Source: an uncultured Eubacteriales bacterium (GTDB lineage: Bacteria > Bacillota > Clostridia > Oscillospirales > Acutalibacteraceae). Taken from it: a DNA stretch of 52,779 bases. The stretch is from contig ONCR01000003.1 in NCBI GenBank assembly GCA_900316345.1, forward strand, positions 1 to 52,779. Direction: 5' to 3'. The translations under genes were made by a program, and so were the position numbers. The notes under the pieces were generated by a model. That model was not told where the DNA came from, did not search any database, and was given only the letters and a program-made list of their open reading frames with translations. Below are positions 25,817-34,600 of this stretch, one piece after another. Within the stretch, counting starts at the first letter, position 1, and each line of letters opens with the position of its first letter.

Positions 25817-26331
25817 TATTTTTCCTCCTCGCTGAGCGCGTTAATCTTATCTCTTAAAACCGCGGCGTCCTCAAAGCGCTGCTCCTGAACTGCTTTTTTA
25901 AGCTCCTCTTTAAGAGTCTCAAGCTTGCTTGGCTTCTTTTCGTTTTCAGCCTCGCTTTCTTCGGTATAGCTTACGCTTTTGCCGATATGCTTAACCCTGC
26001 CGTGAAGCTTTTCAATGCTCGGGGCAAGCTTATCCTCAAAGCGGTCGTAGCAATGCGCGCAGCCTACTCTTCCCGAATTTGCTATATCGTTAAAGGTTGT
26101 TCCGCAATAGGTACAGCGGTCAACGCCCGAAAGCGAATTTAACGCAGCAGCGCCCGCGCCCAGAAGATTTGAAAAAAGACTGTCCATTGAAAACGGCTCA
26201 AAGCTGAATTCCTCCATAACTCCGAGCTCCCTTGCGCATTCCTCGCAAAGGTGCATTTCCTCTTTTTTTCCGTTAATTATCCTTTTAATATGAGTGTTTG
26301 CTTCACGCTCATTACAATGGGTACATTTCAT
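25816..26331 (-). CDS. mcsA: McsA, zinc-binding activator of McsB
   Basis: A 171-residue cytosolic protein with two CxxC...CxxC zinc modules: C3/C6/C29/C32 and C73/C76/C91/C94. A UVR motif lies at the C-terminus (KKAVQEQRFEDAAVLRDKIN, ~137-160). The start is set at 26331 because AAGGAGG lies 8 bases upstream and the protein then opens with MKCTHC, the first zinc pair; an in-frame Met ten codons earlier would lie inside the ctsR end. It activates McsB and modulates CtsR in this conserved stress operon. Confidence 0.93.
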   Translation of the reverse strand: MKCTHCNEREANTHIKRIINGKKEEMHLCEECARELGVMEEFSFEPFSMDSLFSNLLGAGAAALNSLSGVDRCTYCGTTFNDIANSGRVGCAHCYDRFEDKLAPSIEKLHGRVKHIGKSVSYTEESEAENEKKPSKLETLKEELKKAVQEQRFEDAAVLRDKINALSEEEK

Positions 26332-26344
26332 AATTAATTCCTCC

Positions 26345-26797
26345 TTAGTTAATATATGCAATCAACATCTGTTTTAATTGCCTTGCGCGGACCTTATCCG
26401 CGGCTTCCTTTTCAATTTCGGTGAAATTGCTGTCCTTTATTGCGGACGCCATTATGTTTGCCGATTTATCGTCAATTATATTCTGGTAATTAAGATTAGA
26501 AATATGTGCTTTCGCAGTTCTTTCATCAATACTGTTTCCGATTGAATTAATAAGGGCAAGAAGGGCGTTATCCTTGCTTTCGGCTCTTGTTATAAGAATA
26601 TATCCGCCGCCGCCGCGATGGCTTTCTATTCTGTAGCCTGCCTCGGGCGTAAAACGCGAGGTAATAACGTAATTAATCTGGCTCGGTACACATCCGACTC
26701 GGTTAGCCAAATCGTTTCGCTGAATCTGAACGCTTGAGCTTGACGAATCGTCAAACATATCAAGAATCATATCCGCAATCATATCGCTCATCTTCAT
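26345..26797 (-). CDS. ctsR: CtsR, heat-shock repressor
   Basis: A 150-residue dimeric repressor of class III heat-shock genes. The N-terminal winged HTH includes MSDMIADMILDMF, RNDLANRVGCVPSQINYVI and the glycine-rich wing YRIESHRGGGGYILI. The last is the signature of CtsR, whose glycine loop senses temperature. The C-terminal helical domain (~80-150) carries the McsB target arginines in the family. It is the first gene of the operon and faces two CtsR boxes around its own promoter, so autoregulation is expected. The SD is weak (AAGAAG), perhaps limiting repressor synthesis. Confidence 0.95.
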   Translation of the reverse strand: MKMSDMIADMILDMFDDSSSSSVQIQRNDLANRVGCVPSQINYVITSRFTPEAGYRIESHRGGGGYILITRAESKDNALLALINSIGNSIDERTAKAHISNLNYQNIIDDKSANIMASAIKDSNFTEIEKEAADKVRARQLKQMLIAYIN

Positions 26798-26840
26798 TTG
26801 ATAATCATCTTCTTTCCATTATAATTAATTAAACCTATTT

Positions 26841-26935
26841 AGCCTTCCCCCTCGGGGGGAAGGGGGACCGCGTTAGCGGTGGATGAGGGGAAAAGCTAAT
26901 ATAAGGCGTCAGCCGCAAAGCTGACAGAGGAGAGG
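26841..26935. repeat. Interspersed palindromic repeat in the ctsR leader
   Basis: Three hairpins in a row: CCTTCCCCC/GGGGGGAAGG, CCGC-GTTA-GCGG, then GTCAGC-CGCAAA-GCTGAC. The surrounding phrases AGCCTTCCCCCTCGGGGG and GCGGTGGATGAGGGG match, from memory, a repeat common in gut Clostridia genomes. It lies between the operon promoter and the ctsR start, so it would be transcribed as a structured 5' leader. Confidence 0.7.
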
Positions 26936-26953
26936 TCAATTAAACAATTTAAC

Positions 26954-26970
26954 TTTGACTTTCTTTGCCC
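26954..26970 (-). promoter_or_regulatory. CtsR box 2 (one mismatch)
   Basis: On the minus strand GGGCAAA-GAA-AGTCAAA matches the CtsR tandem heptad (RGTCAAA, 3-bp spacer, RGTCAAA) with one mismatch in the first half. It begins about 10 bp after the -10 box, where a bound repressor would block transcription start or clearance. Confidence 0.7.
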
Positions 26971-26979
26971 TTCAATGGT

Positions 26980-27008
26980 GTTATAGCACAATGGTCAGGA
27001 AAAGTCAA
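26980..27008 (-). promoter_or_regulatory. ctsR-mcsAB-clpC promoter
   Basis: Minus-strand TTGACT (27003-27008), 17-bp spacer, TATAAC (26980-26985), about 180 bp before the ctsR start. It is flanked by a CtsR box on each side. Confidence 0.75.
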
Positions 27009-27026
27009 TACCTTTTTTAAAAATTT

Positions 27027-27043
27027 TTTGACTTTTTTTGACT
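27027..27043 (-). promoter_or_regulatory. CtsR box 1 (perfect)
   Basis: On the minus strand AGTCAAA-AAA-AGTCAAA is an exact match to the CtsR operator consensus. It lies 18 bp upstream of the -35 hexamer. Confidence 0.85.
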
Positions 27044-27057
27044 TTCGTTTTTTGAAC

Positions 27058-27081
27058 AAAAAAAGCAGGGCCATGCCCTGC
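27058..27081 (-). terminator. Terminator of the ireB/102-aa gene unit
   Basis: GCAGGGC-CAT-GCCCTGC followed on the minus strand by seven T, just after the stop codon at 27091 and just before the CtsR-controlled promoter. Confidence 0.8.
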
Positions 27082-27090
27082 AGTTTTCAG

Positions 27091-27399
27091 CTATTCGGAT
27101 TTTTTAAGCTGTCGCTCGAGCCATGCCGCGCCGAGGTCAAGAGCAGTAAAAACGCCCTTCTTTTCGCTCTTTTTAAGAACCATATCCTTAGGCGGAACCG
27201 TCGGGTCGGTGCTGATAAGCTGAACCGTTACGTCATCGGCAACCTTAACGCCGTTTTCCTCTTTTTCGGATTTAACGGTTAAGCAAACAACGTACGGGTC
27301 GTTCATATCGCCGTAATAGATTGTTTTTCCGCTTCTTACAAGCGGCTTTCCTTTATACTCGGTAAACTTTGGCTCTTTTGTTTTCTTCTCTTCTGCCAT
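27091..27399 (-). CDS. Conserved hypothetical protein, 102 aa
   Basis: A small soluble protein with a Lys/Glu-rich start (MAEEKKTKEPKFTEYKGKP), then a beta-rich core with YYGDMNDPYVVCLTV, DDVTVQLISTDP and a C-terminal helix (ALDLGAAWLERQLKK). No signal peptide or membrane segment. I do not recognise a named family. SD GGAGG precedes the ATG by 8 bases. It follows ireB by 25 bp and is probably cotranscribed. In many Firmicutes the ireB neighbour is a Holliday-junction resolvase gene, which is absent here. Confidence 0.75.
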   Translation of the reverse strand: MAEEKKTKEPKFTEYKGKPLVRSGKTIYYGDMNDPYVVCLTVKSEKEENGVKVADDVTVQLISTDPTVPPKDMVLKKSEKKGVFTALDLGAAWLERQLKKSE

Positions 27400-27424
27400 A
27401 ACGAGCCTCCTTTATCTTCTTATT

Positions 27425-27667
27425 TTATCCCAAATAGGACTTTACCATTTCAGCCAGCAGCTCGTCCCTGTCAATACGTCTGATAAGGCTTCTTGCGTTT
27501 TTATGAGTTGTTATATAGGTAGGGTCCTCTGAAAGGATATAGCCGACAATCTGGTTAATCGGGTTATAGCCCTTTTCAACAAGCGCGTCAAAAACCTGAG
27601 TTAAGGTTTCCTTCATAACATCGTCATTATCGCCGCCGATTTTAAAGGTCATGGTTTTTCCTGTCAC
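27425..27667 (-). CDS. ireB: IreB-family regulatory phosphoprotein (UPF0297)
   Basis: An 80-residue protein with the family signature [20 protein letters not shown] followed by [20 protein letters not shown] and a C-terminal VKSYL. IreB is a target of the PASTA Ser/Thr kinase IreK in enterococci, affecting cephalosporin tolerance; a similar role here is inference. The start codon is GTG at 27667 behind GGAGGTGA; the next in-frame ATG lacks an SD. It is divergent from pheST and upstream of the 102-residue gene. Confidence 0.93.
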   Translation of the reverse strand: MTGKTMTFKIGGDNDDVMKETLTQVFDALVEKGYNPINQIVGYILSEDPTYITTHKNARSLIRRIDRDELLAEMVKSYLG

Positions 27668-27724
27668 AGTAAAGTCACCTCCGTTAACAATATATTAATC
27701 CATATTAAAGATTAATTCTTATTC

Positions 27725-27753
27725 ATTATAAACATCTTTCAAAAAAAATACAA
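27725..27753 (-). promoter_or_regulatory. Promoter of ireB
   Basis: Minus-strand TTGTAT (27748-27753), 17 bp, TATAAT (27725-27730), about 58 bp before the GTG start. Between this and the pheS promoter the sequence is AT-rich and holds nothing else I can name. Confidence 0.5.
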
Positions 27754-27835
27754 TAGTTTTTATAAAAAATTCATACGAATGCCAAAAAAATCTTCCTAAA
27801 CATTATTGTATGGCGAATTAAAAAATTTATTAATC

Positions 27836-27864
27836 TTGACATATTCGGTAAAGTGGTTTATAAT
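27836..27864 (+). promoter_or_regulatory. pheST promoter
   Basis: TTGACA (27836-27841), 17-bp spacer, TATAAT (27859-27864): a perfect housekeeping promoter. Transcription would start near 27871 at the front of the T-box leader. Confidence 0.85.
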
Positions 27865-27870
27865 TTAATG

Positions 27871-28105
27871 CAATATTTGATTATTACGGCTGTGAAAAGG
27901 CGTAAGTAGGGTTTGATTTATGATAAGAGAGTATGCGGTTGGTGAAAGCATATGATTATTTTGAACCTGAATTTCAACCTTTGAGCCCCCTGCGAGCAAC
28001 TAAGCATGGCGTACGCACCGCGTTAAGGGCATAAAGCGACAGCCATTCGGCTGTAATTTGAGTGGTACCACGGAACCTTCCGCCTCATTTTGAGGCGGTT
28101 TTTTT
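27871..28105 (+). ncRNA. T-box leader of pheST (tRNA-Phe sensing)
   Basis: A T-box leader that senses uncharged tRNA-Phe. Stem I carries GGTTGGTGAAAGC in its distal region. The specifier codon is read as TTC (Phe) at 27973-27975 in CTGAATTTCAACC. The conserved T-box AGTGGTACCACGG (28061-28073) holds UGGU, matching a tRNA with discriminator A. A terminator hairpin (CCGCCTCA/TGAGGCGG, 28080-28098) with seven T ends the leader, and the T-box overlaps the antiterminator side. Low charged tRNA-Phe should increase pheST expression. Confidence 0.92.
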
Positions 28106-28135
28106 ATTTAAGAAATTAATTTTTCGGAGGTAAAT

Positions 28136-29191
28136 ATGGCTAACAAAATTCAGGAGTTGAGAGCTCAGTTTGAGCAGGAGCTCAGCGGTATTAAGGATTT
28201 ATCCGAGCTTGAGGGAATAAGGGTTTCCTATCTCGGTAAAAAGGGCTCGGTTACCGACCTTTTAAAAGGTATGCGCGAGCTTTCAAACGAAGAAAAAAAG
28301 GCCTTCGGCCAGAAGGTAAACGAGCTTAAGGGTATAGTTGCGGATAAAATCGCCGAAAAAACGGCGGAGCTTAAGGAAGCGCAGATTCAAAAGGAAATCG
28401 AGCTTATGCCCGAATTTGACCTTTCTATCCCCGTTAACCTTTCAAGGGGATCATATCATCCGATTACGCTTGTTCAGCGCCAGTGCGAACAGATATTCAA
28501 ATCAATGGGCTTCACCGTTGAGGATTACAGCGAGGTTGTAACCGACTACGAATGCTTTGAATCGGTTAACATCCCCAAAAACCACCCTGCGCGCGATATG
28601 CAGGATACCTACTATCTTGAAAACGGTCAGCTTTTGAAAAGCCAAACCTCCGCTGCGCAAAACGCGATTTTAAGAAAATACAAAAAGCCGCTTGTTGAAG
28701 AAGGAATTCCGATTAAAGCCGTTTTCCCGGGCCGCTGCTTCAGAAACGAGGCAACCGACGCCTGCCATGAAAACACCTTCTTCCAGATGGAGGGCATGAT
28801 GGTGGATAAGGACATCTCTATTTCAAACCTTATCTACTTTATGAAAACCATGCTTTCGGAGGTATTCCAAAAGGACATCAAGGTTCGCCTTCGTCCCGGC
28901 TTCTTCCCCTTCGTTGAACCGGGCTTTGAGCTTGATATAAGCTGCCTTATTTGCGGCGGTGAGGGCTGCCCCTCCTGCAAGCACAGCGGCTGGCTTGAGC
29001 TTTGCCCCTGCGGAATGATTCACCCCGAGGTTCTTCGTATGGGCGGCATTGACCCCGAAGAATACACGGGCTTTGCATTCGGGCTTGGCCTAACGAGGCT
29101 TGTTATGATGAAATACGGTATCGGCGATATACGCGACCTTAACAGCGGAAGCCTTAAGGTTATGAGCCAGTTTACCGATGACGAAAACTAA
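28136..29191 (+). CDS. pheS: Phenylalanyl-tRNA synthetase alpha subunit
   Basis: A 351-residue class II synthetase catalytic subunit of the alpha2-beta2 enzyme. A helical coiled-coil arm fills ~1-90. Motif 2 region FPGRCFRNEATDACHENTFFQ (split: FRNEATDACHE at ~202) and the motif 3 region GFAFGLGLTRLVMMKYGI form the active site. Between them, CLICGGEGCPSCKHSGWLEL contains several Cys found in the family. SD CGGAGG lies 7 bases before the ATG. The gene directly follows the T-box terminator, with pheT 18 bp downstream. Confidence 0.96.
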   Translation: MANKIQELRAQFEQELSGIKDLSELEGIRVSYLGKKGSVTDLLKGMRELSNEEKKAFGQKVNELKGIVADKIAEKTAELKEAQIQKEIELMPEFDLSIPVNLSRGSYHPITLVQRQCEQIFKSMGFTVEDYSEVVTDYECFESVNIPKNHPARDMQDTYYLENGQLLKSQTSAAQNAILRKYKKPLVEEGIPIKAVFPGRCFRNEATDACHENTFFQMEGMMVDKDISISNLIYFMKTMLSEVFQKDIKVRLRPGFFPFVEPGFELDISCLICGGEGCPSCKHSGWLELCPCGMIHPEVLRMGGIDPEEYTGFAFGLGLTRLVMMKYGIGDIRDLNSGSLKVMSQFTDDEN

Positions 29192-29209
29192 GGAAGGAGA
29201 GTGAATTAA

Positions 29210-31576
29210 ATGTTTTTATCAATGAATTGGATTTCTGATTTTGTTGACCTCAGCGGTCTTGACAAATTAAAGCTTATAAACCAGTTTTCGCTCTCTACCG
29301 CAGAGGTTGAAAACGATATATTCTTCAAGGGAAGCGACCTTTCGGGCATTGTTGTTGCGGAGATTAAATCCGTTGAGCCTCACCCCGAAAGCAAAAAGCT
29401 TCATCTGCTTAAGGTTGACACAGGCGAAGCGGAGCTTACCGACGTTGTCTGCGGCGCGCCTAATGTAAAAGTAGGAATGAAAACCGCTTTTGCTAAGGTT
29501 GGCGCAAAAATCGGCGAAATTGAAATCGCTCCCCGCCCGCTTGCAGGATATATGAGCTGCGGAATGTGCTGCAGTGAAAAGGAAATCGGAATTTCCGACG
29601 ATAACAGCGGTATTATGGAAATCACCGACGAGGTTGCCAACGGCACCGACCTTAAGGATATTTACGAAATTGACGACATCATTTTTGAGGTTGACAACAA
29701 ATCGCTTACAAACCGCCCCGACCTTTGGGGACATTACGGCATTGCAAGGGAATTTGCGGCGCTTTCGGGCCGTCCGCTCAAGCCGATTGAAAAGATTGAC
29801 GTTGAAAAGTACGCCGACCTTCCTAAGGTTGACCTTAAGATTCTTGACCCTCTCTGCCACAGGTATTCCTGTATGCAGGTTGAAAACATCAAAAGAAACG
29901 TTTCCCCCGTTAATATGAGAATTCGCCTTTACTACTGCGGAATGAGGGCAATTAACTTCCTTGCCGACCTTACGAACTATCTTATGCTTGAAATGGGCCA
30001 GCCTATGCACGCGTTTGACAGCCGTAAGGTAGGTAAAATAAGAATCCGCCGCTTTGAGGAGCCGTTTACTTTCAAAACACTTGACGGTGTAGACAGGCAG
30101 ATTGACTCTGACACACTTATGATTTGCAACGACGAAACGCCCGTTGCTATCGCAGGTATTATGGGCGGACTTGATTCCGAAATTGTTGAGGACACAACTA
30201 CTCTTACACTTGAAAGCGCAACCTTTGACGCGGCTTCTATCCGCAAGAGCACGGTTCGCCTTGCACACAGAACGGACGCTTCTATGCGATACGAAAAATC
30301 GCTTGACCCCGAGCTTTGCGACGCAGCTATCGCGCGTTTCATAAAGCTTCTTCAGGATTATGACGACGGGGCAACCGTTGTTTCCGCGCTTACTGACGAA
30401 TACGCTTATCACTACCCGGAAATCAAAATTGATTTTGACAAGGCGTTTGTTGATAAATATACGGGAATTGAAATTGCAAACGACACAATTGTTAACACGC
30501 TTAATTCTCTCGGCTTCTCCGCAAGCGAAAGCGAAAACAAATTCAGCGTTACCGTACCGAGCTGGAGAGCTACGAAGGACATAACGATGAAAGCCGATAT
30601 TATTGAAGAAATAACAAGAATTTACGGCTACGATAACTTTGACGTTCACACAACGCGCTCGCCGCTTTATCCCGTAAGGCCCGAAACCGAAAAAACCGAC
30701 GAGGATAAAATCAAGGACATCCTTGTTAAGAGATATTCCCTTCACGAGCTTCACTCTTATGTATGGAACTATTACGACGAACTTAAGGCGATAGGCATTG
30801 AGCCCGAAGGAAAAATCAAGCTTGCAAACGCTACAAACCCGAATATTGAAACGATAAGAAGCTCAATTATTCCTACTCAGCTTTGCCAGGTTAAAACAAA
30901 CGTAGGCTATTCAACCGAATTCGGAATTTTTGAAGTAGGAAGAACCGTTACGGGCGTTGATGAAAACAATCTTTGCGAGGAAAAGAAGGTTCTCGGAATT
31001 ACGCTTTATTCAAAGGTTAAGCCGCTTCAGATGCTCTATCTTGAATTAAGGGATATTATTACGGTTATTGCCGACGACCTTAAGCACTGCAAGGTAACGT
31101 TTGCAAAAAAAGAGGCGTCTCACAGCTACCAGCACCCGGTTAACCTTAACGCAATAATTGTTGACGGAAAAGAGATTGGCGAAATCGGCATAGCTCACCC
31201 GACCGTTTCAAAGAAGATTGACAAAAAGGCTTCAATCGTATTTGCAGAGCTTGACGTTGCGGCGTTTGCGGAAATTAAAAACGCTTCCATCGTTTATGAA
31301 GAGCCGAGCAAATTCCCGGGAATTGAGATTGACCTTTCGTTTATTTCAAAAACCTTCGCTCCTATTGCAAAGGCTATCAGTGACGCCAACAGCAGCCTTA
31401 TTAAGGGCGTTGAGGTTACCGACGTTTATGAGGACGAGGCAAAGGGCGAAAAATCAATAACAACAAGGGTTACCTTCTCCCATCCCGAAAAGACTCTTAC
31501 AAGAGAAGAGGTTCAGGAGGTTACCGACAAAATTGTTGCAACCCTTGCCAAGGCGGGAATTACTTTAAAATCATAA
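29210..31576 (+). CDS. pheT: Phenylalanyl-tRNA synthetase beta subunit
   Basis: A 788-residue subunit that binds tRNA and edits Tyr-tRNA-Phe. Order: N-terminal B1 region, tRNA-binding (EMAP-like) domain ~40-150 (VVCGAPNVKVGMKTAFAKVG), B3/B4 editing domain ~200-400 (MGQPMHAFDSRKVG), B5 domain, catalytic-like core, and the C-terminal ferredoxin-like anticodon-binding domain (~695-788, FPGIEIDLSFI). Length is normal for the family. SD AGGAAGGAGAG precedes the ATG, and a terminator follows. It is cotranscribed with pheS. Confidence 0.96.
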   Translation: MFLSMNWISDFVDLSGLDKLKLINQFSLSTAEVENDIFFKGSDLSGIVVAEIKSVEPHPESKKLHLLKVDTGEAELTDVVCGAPNVKVGMKTAFAKVGAKIGEIEIAPRPLAGYMSCGMCCSEKEIGISDDNSGIMEITDEVANGTDLKDIYEIDDIIFEVDNKSLTNRPDLWGHYGIAREFAALSGRPLKPIEKIDVEKYADLPKVDLKILDPLCHRYSCMQVENIKRNVSPVNMRIRLYYCGMRAINFLADLTNYLMLEMGQPMHAFDSRKVGKIRIRRFEEPFTFKTLDGVDRQIDSDTLMICNDETPVAIAGIMGGLDSEIVEDTTTLTLESATFDAASIRKSTVRLAHRTDASMRYEKSLDPELCDAAIARFIKLLQDYDDGATVVSALTDEYAYHYPEIKIDFDKAFVDKYTGIEIANDTIVNTLNSLGFSASESENKFSVTVPSWRATKDITMKADIIEEITRIYGYDNFDVHTTRSPLYPVRPETEKTDEDKIKDILVKRYSLHELHSYVWNYYDELKAIGIEPEGKIKLANATNPNIETIRSSIIPTQLCQVKTNVGYSTEFGIFEVGRTVTGVDENNLCEEKKVLGITLYSKVKPLQMLYLELRDIITVIADDLKHCKVTFAKKEASHSYQHPVNLNAIIVDGKEIGEIGIAHPTVSKKIDKKASIVFAELDVAAFAEIKNASIVYEEPSKFPGIEIDLSFISKTFAPIAKAISDANSSLIKGVEVTDVYEDEAKGEKSITTRVTFSHPEKTLTREEVQEVTDKIVATLAKAGITLKS

Positions 31577-31584
31577 CTAAAAAG

Positions 31585-31609
31585 CGCAGGATTCTTTCCT
31601 GCGTTTTTT
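31585..31609 (+). terminator. pheST terminator
   Basis: CGCAGGA/TCCTGCG stem with a 5-nt loop followed by six T, 9 bp after the pheT stop. Confidence 0.85.
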
Positions 31610-31612
31610 CTA

Positions 31613-31641
31613 TTGAATAATGGTTTTAAATTTGTTATAAT
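31613..31641 (+). promoter_or_regulatory. Promoter of the surface protein gene
   Basis: TTGAAT (31613-31618), 17 bp, TATAAT (31636-31641), 36 bp before the ATG at 31678. Confidence 0.7.
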
Positions 31642-31677
31642 AGTATTTGTAATATTTTACTTAAAGGAAGTGTTTTA

Positions 31678-34600
31678 ATGAAACTTACAAAACAGTTAAC
31701 TACACTTGCACTTGCACTGTTGATGGCAATTGCGGCTCCTATTACAGCGCTTGCCGAGGGAATTGACGCGAACTTTACCTTAACAACGGTTCAGACAAAG
31801 TTTTTTGCAGGGCTGACATACGACGTAACCGCAACAATAACCGACGCATCTGCGGCGACTGCATTAAGCCACGACTTCTTTGAGTGGACGGTAAATTCAA
31901 CTGAGGGCGAGGCTTCTATTGCTACGCTTGATAATTACAAGTATACCGATAACGGGAACGGAACCTACACCGTTACCGAAACCGCAACCGTAACAATGCC
32001 GCCTGCCGGAGCAACGGCAAACGTTACCGCAAAGCTTGGAGACAGAAGTAAATCCATCAGCCTTCAATCCCTTCAGCCGATTGAATCCTTTGACGTAAAT
32101 TTTATAAACTCCGATTACGCTTATTTTGATAACAGCGGTACGGTAGGCACTCTCTATGTTGAAAGAAAACTTACAAACGATTCAGAGGAAAAATCAGTTT
32201 TTAACGTTGAAAACGTTAATCCAAAAACAAACGATGACGAAATTCTTATAGCGACAGGCGGCTTTACCACGTCAAACTATACGCTTTCGTCGATTGCGCA
32301 AAACAGCTACGAGCTTTCATTTTCAAAATCCGCAAAGGGCGCAGGAACGCTTAATTTCAGCGTTTTAAGCGGCGGTAAAGCTTTTAAAAACTATAACATT
32401 CAGGTTTGTATTGCAGCCACGGATTACAAGCTTGACGTTAAGGGCTATAACGCAAAGTCATACGAAAATTACGGCGATAATGCAAACGGCCCGTATACGC
32501 TTACAAACCTTTATACCGGCAAGACCTTCAACATCAGAGCTTCCGGCGACAACCTCGGAAACGACGACGTTAAGTTTGACCTTTATACCGATTCAACGCT
32601 TACAACAAAGGCTCCCGCTTCATACCTTCATGCAAAGAGCAACAGAGAATGTGAGCTTAACATTACCGAGCAGGGCACCTACTGGCTTGTAAGTAAAAAC
32701 TATTCAATGGATAACGGTATGCTCAAAAGAGATCTTGAGCCCGTTGTTACAATGTTAGTTGTTAACCAATCCGTTTCTGCGGAAACAATCAACCTTTTTG
32801 AGCTTGATGAGGAAGGCAACAAAACTGAAAACAAGCTTGAAGATATTACGCTTTACACAAACACTTTAACAACATACGATTTAAAGAAAAACATTTCCGT
32901 AACTCCCGATAATACAACAGATAATCTTATATACACCTCAACCAATACCGCTGTTGCAACAGTAAGCGACGGCGTTATCACGGCAAAGAGTAAGGGCGAT
33001 ATAATAGTTTATATCAAATCAGATGAAAACGCAAACGCCAATGCTGCCGTAAATGTTCACGTTAAAATCGGCGTTAAGGCAATAACAAAGATTGTTAAGC
33101 AGGACGAAACAACAATCATACCGTCAGGCCACATTCAAAAGCTGAACGTTACAACTAACCCCGCGGTAGTTGACGAGCCCATTTACTGGTCAAGCTCCAA
33201 CAGAGAGGTTCTTTCGGTTGACAGACTGACGGGCGTAATTACCGCAAAGCCCGTAACCGAAAGCACTATCGTTACAATCAGTGCGGTTGCAGAAACCTCG
33301 CCGAGCATTAAAAACACAATTGACCTTACGGTTGAACCTGCTAACAGGGCAACGAGCCTTGCCCTTTCGGCAACGGCAAACAGCGATACCTACACCGAAA
33401 AGCAGGGCGAGCAGTACACGGTTTATTCGGATTATTACCAGTCAACAGCTTCAAAGCGCACACAGTTTAACATTACAGCCGTTGCTCCCGGTGCAAACGG
33501 TGAAGCTTCAAACGACGAATTTGTATGGACTGTCAGCTATAACGGCGGAATCGGCTTAAGCTTTGAGGACGCCAAGGCCGGAGGATTTATTACTTACACC
33601 AAAGGCACGAACGACAGCGTATATCTCATTACGCCTCAAAAGCAGGGCTCTTATTCAATAAGCTGTACGGCAACAACGAATATAACCGCTCCCGAGGCAA
33701 CAGACCCGTCCGATACAATTATTATCAATATACTTCAAACCGCATCAGACCTTTCGGTACGAGATACGGATACAGGTAACAAAACCTCTTCCACCTTATA
33801 TCTTCCAATCGGAGGAACAAAGGAAATAACCGTAAAATCCAGTACTCCCGATAACGATAAAACCATTGACCCGCCGGTATATAACGTAACGTCCGGCAGC
33901 GAATATATTAAGGTTACGCCGAGAGCTTCCGACGACGGCGAGGGTATAACCTATAAAATTGAAGGCTTATCCTACGGTCTTGAGGCAAGCAAAATCGTCT
34001 TTGCTTCAAAGAGCGGTTCAAAGTCATCAGCAATAACTGTTTATGTAAGAAACAATATGGCAAACGCCGAGGTTAGCGGCCTTGAGGAAAGCTACCCGTA
34101 CACGGGAAGCGCAATCAAGCCGGAATTCAGCGTTTACTACGGCGGCTCAAAGATTGACTCTGAAAAATACAGTATAAGCTACAATGTTAACGGAAAAGCT
34201 TCAAACGTTAACGCAGGCACAGCAACAATAACCATTACCGGTAAAGGCGAATATCAGGGCTCTTCAAAGGTAGTTTCATTCAGAATCAGCCCGAAGGCAA
34301 TAACCGCCGACAACGCTGTGTTTGCGGCGATAAGTGATAAGCAGTTAACTTCAACAACCCGAAGCGCAGAGCCCGCGCCGAAGGTAACGCTTGACGGCAA
34401 AACGCTTACAAAGGATAAGGACTATACCGTAAGCTATAAAAACAACACCGCCGCAGGCACAGCAACCGTAACTATTATCGGTATGGGCAATTACAGCGGA
34501 ACGGCTTCAACAAGCTTCAACGTTGTTGACACAGCGGAGAAGTTTACCGTTGCGGCGATTGCCAAAAAGACATACAGCGGAAAAGAATTAAAGCCGCTGC

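Noticed and set aside
29267..30754. 495-codon open frame antisense to pheT
   Set aside because: It lies wholly within pheT on the opposite strand, has no SD and encodes Val/Asn/Cys-rich sequence without domains; codon bias of pheT keeps the frame open.
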